The notes below the pieces were generated by a model. It was not told the DNA's origin and searched no databases. It worked only from the letters and a program-made list of their open reading frames with translations. This document shows positions 54,489 through 54,865 of a DNA stretch of 54,865 nt, piece after piece. Each line of letters opens with the position of its first letter. Position 1 is the first letter of the stretch. The DNA is taken from assembly GCA_002705205.1 (NCBI GenBank), contig PAHP01000007.1, positions 1-54,865 of the forward strand, given 5' to 3'. The DNA comes from Flavobacteriales bacterium. Its GTDB lineage: Bacteria; Bacteroidota; Bacteroidia; Flavobacteriales; BACL11. A program made the translations under genes and the position numbers.

Positions 54489-54865
54489 ATGAAAAAGGAT
54501 AAGAAATATTGGAAAGGTATAGGAGAGTTAGAAAATGATCCTAATGTCAAAAACTTGGGGCATAATGAATTTGTAGAAGAATTACCTCTTGATGATTTCT
54601 TATCTGAAGACTTGTCTTCGACATCAACCTCCAGAAGAGATTTTTTGAAGTTTTTAGGCTTTTCTACAGCTGCAGCTACTCTAGCTTCTTGTGAGACTCC
54701 AATTGTTAAATCTATTCCTTATGTTGTTAAACCGGATGAGATTACTCCAGGGGTTGCGAATTATTATGCTACATCAATCTATGACGGAAGGGATTATGCT
54801 AGTGTTTTAGTTAAAAATAGAGAAGGAAGACCAATAAAAATAGAAAACAATAAGACTTGTACTAA
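54489..54865 (+). CDS. actB: Alternative complex III subunit ActB (5' part only)
   Basis: 125 codons, cut by the window end. After an acidic N-terminal part comes a twin-arginine-like motif RRDFLKFLGFSTAAATLASC with a possible lipoprotein cysteine, then TPIVKSIPYVVKPDEITPGV and YYATSIYDG, as in the molybdopterin oxidoreductase-like ActB of Bacteroidota (family that has usually lost the molybdenum cofactor). It starts ten bases after actA. The remaining act genes are expected beyond the window. Confidence 0.85.
   Translation, partial: MKKDKKYWKGIGELENDPNVKNLGHNEFVEELPLDDFLSEDLSSTSTSRRDFLKFLGFSTAAATLASCETPIVKSIPYVVKPDEITPGVANYYATSIYDGRDYASVLVKNREGRPIKIENNKTCT

Overview
The window is about 55 kb of AT-rich chromosome from a Bacteroidota bacterium, most likely an aerobic, probably marine, Flavobacteriales-type organism. 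I infer this from TAnnTTTG promoter -7 boxes with little Shine-Dalgarno sequence, a type IX secretion (T9SS)-like C-terminal tail, a TonB-dependent receptor, alternative complex III genes at the right end, the nadK/CBS/pdxJ and uppS-bamA-skp-skp-murI clusters, and collagen-like surface proteins. Genus cannot be read from the sequence alone.

Layout. 1-2.9 kb: two tandem collagen-like surface protein genes, the second cut short, and a gene-poor gap ending at tRNA-Ser(GGA). 3-10.3 kb: ansA-tatD, a family 9 glycosyltransferase, then a minus-strand run of TonB receptor, kdsB, HU-like/SPOR protein and acyl-CoA thioesterase. 10.5-14.7 kb: gdhA, a T9SS-type secreted protein and kbl. 14.8-18.9 kb: translation block rplM-rpsI-rpsB-tsf, then pyrH-frr. 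19-23.2 kb: RND/MMPL exporter, rfbA and a polyprenyl synthase. 23.4-30.7 kb: 2-oxoglutarate metabolism, with sucAB facing korAB and a ferredoxin beside korAB. 30.7-33.3 kb: a small beta-barrel protein, an Nfu iron-sulfur protein, a gamma-carbonic anhydrase and murI. 33.3-41.5 kb: a long minus-strand envelope cluster (two Skp, BamA, UppS, DUF6089 barrel, NAD kinase, second Omp85-like protein, CBS protein). 41.5-43 kb: pdxJ and an alpha/beta hydrolase. 43-45.7 kb: a compact minus-strand set (small membrane protein, LuxE-like acyl-protein synthetase, GNAT acetyltransferase, PqqB-like lipoprotein). 45.7-49.9 kb: porin and phosphate permease, a 27-residue membrane peptide, and a PhoB/PhoR-like two-component system. 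49.9-54.9 kb: glycosyltransferase, trmB, mrp, nifU-like gene, and the start of the alternative complex III operon (actA, actB cut by the window end).

How it fits together. Most genes are conserved housekeeping: translation, TCA cycle, iron-sulfur assembly, outer-membrane biogenesis and respiration. The less ordinary parts are the collagen-like locus, a ten-base G tract inside an outer-membrane protein gene, the orphan LuxE/GNAT/PqqB-like cluster, and the phosphate-type module with phased repeats upstream of its regulator. Nineteen exact TAnnTTTG boxes lie just upstream of transcription-unit starts. They support several corrected start codons and suggest that some mRNAs are leaderless. No CRISPR array, insertion sequence, rRNA or intact prophage is visible.
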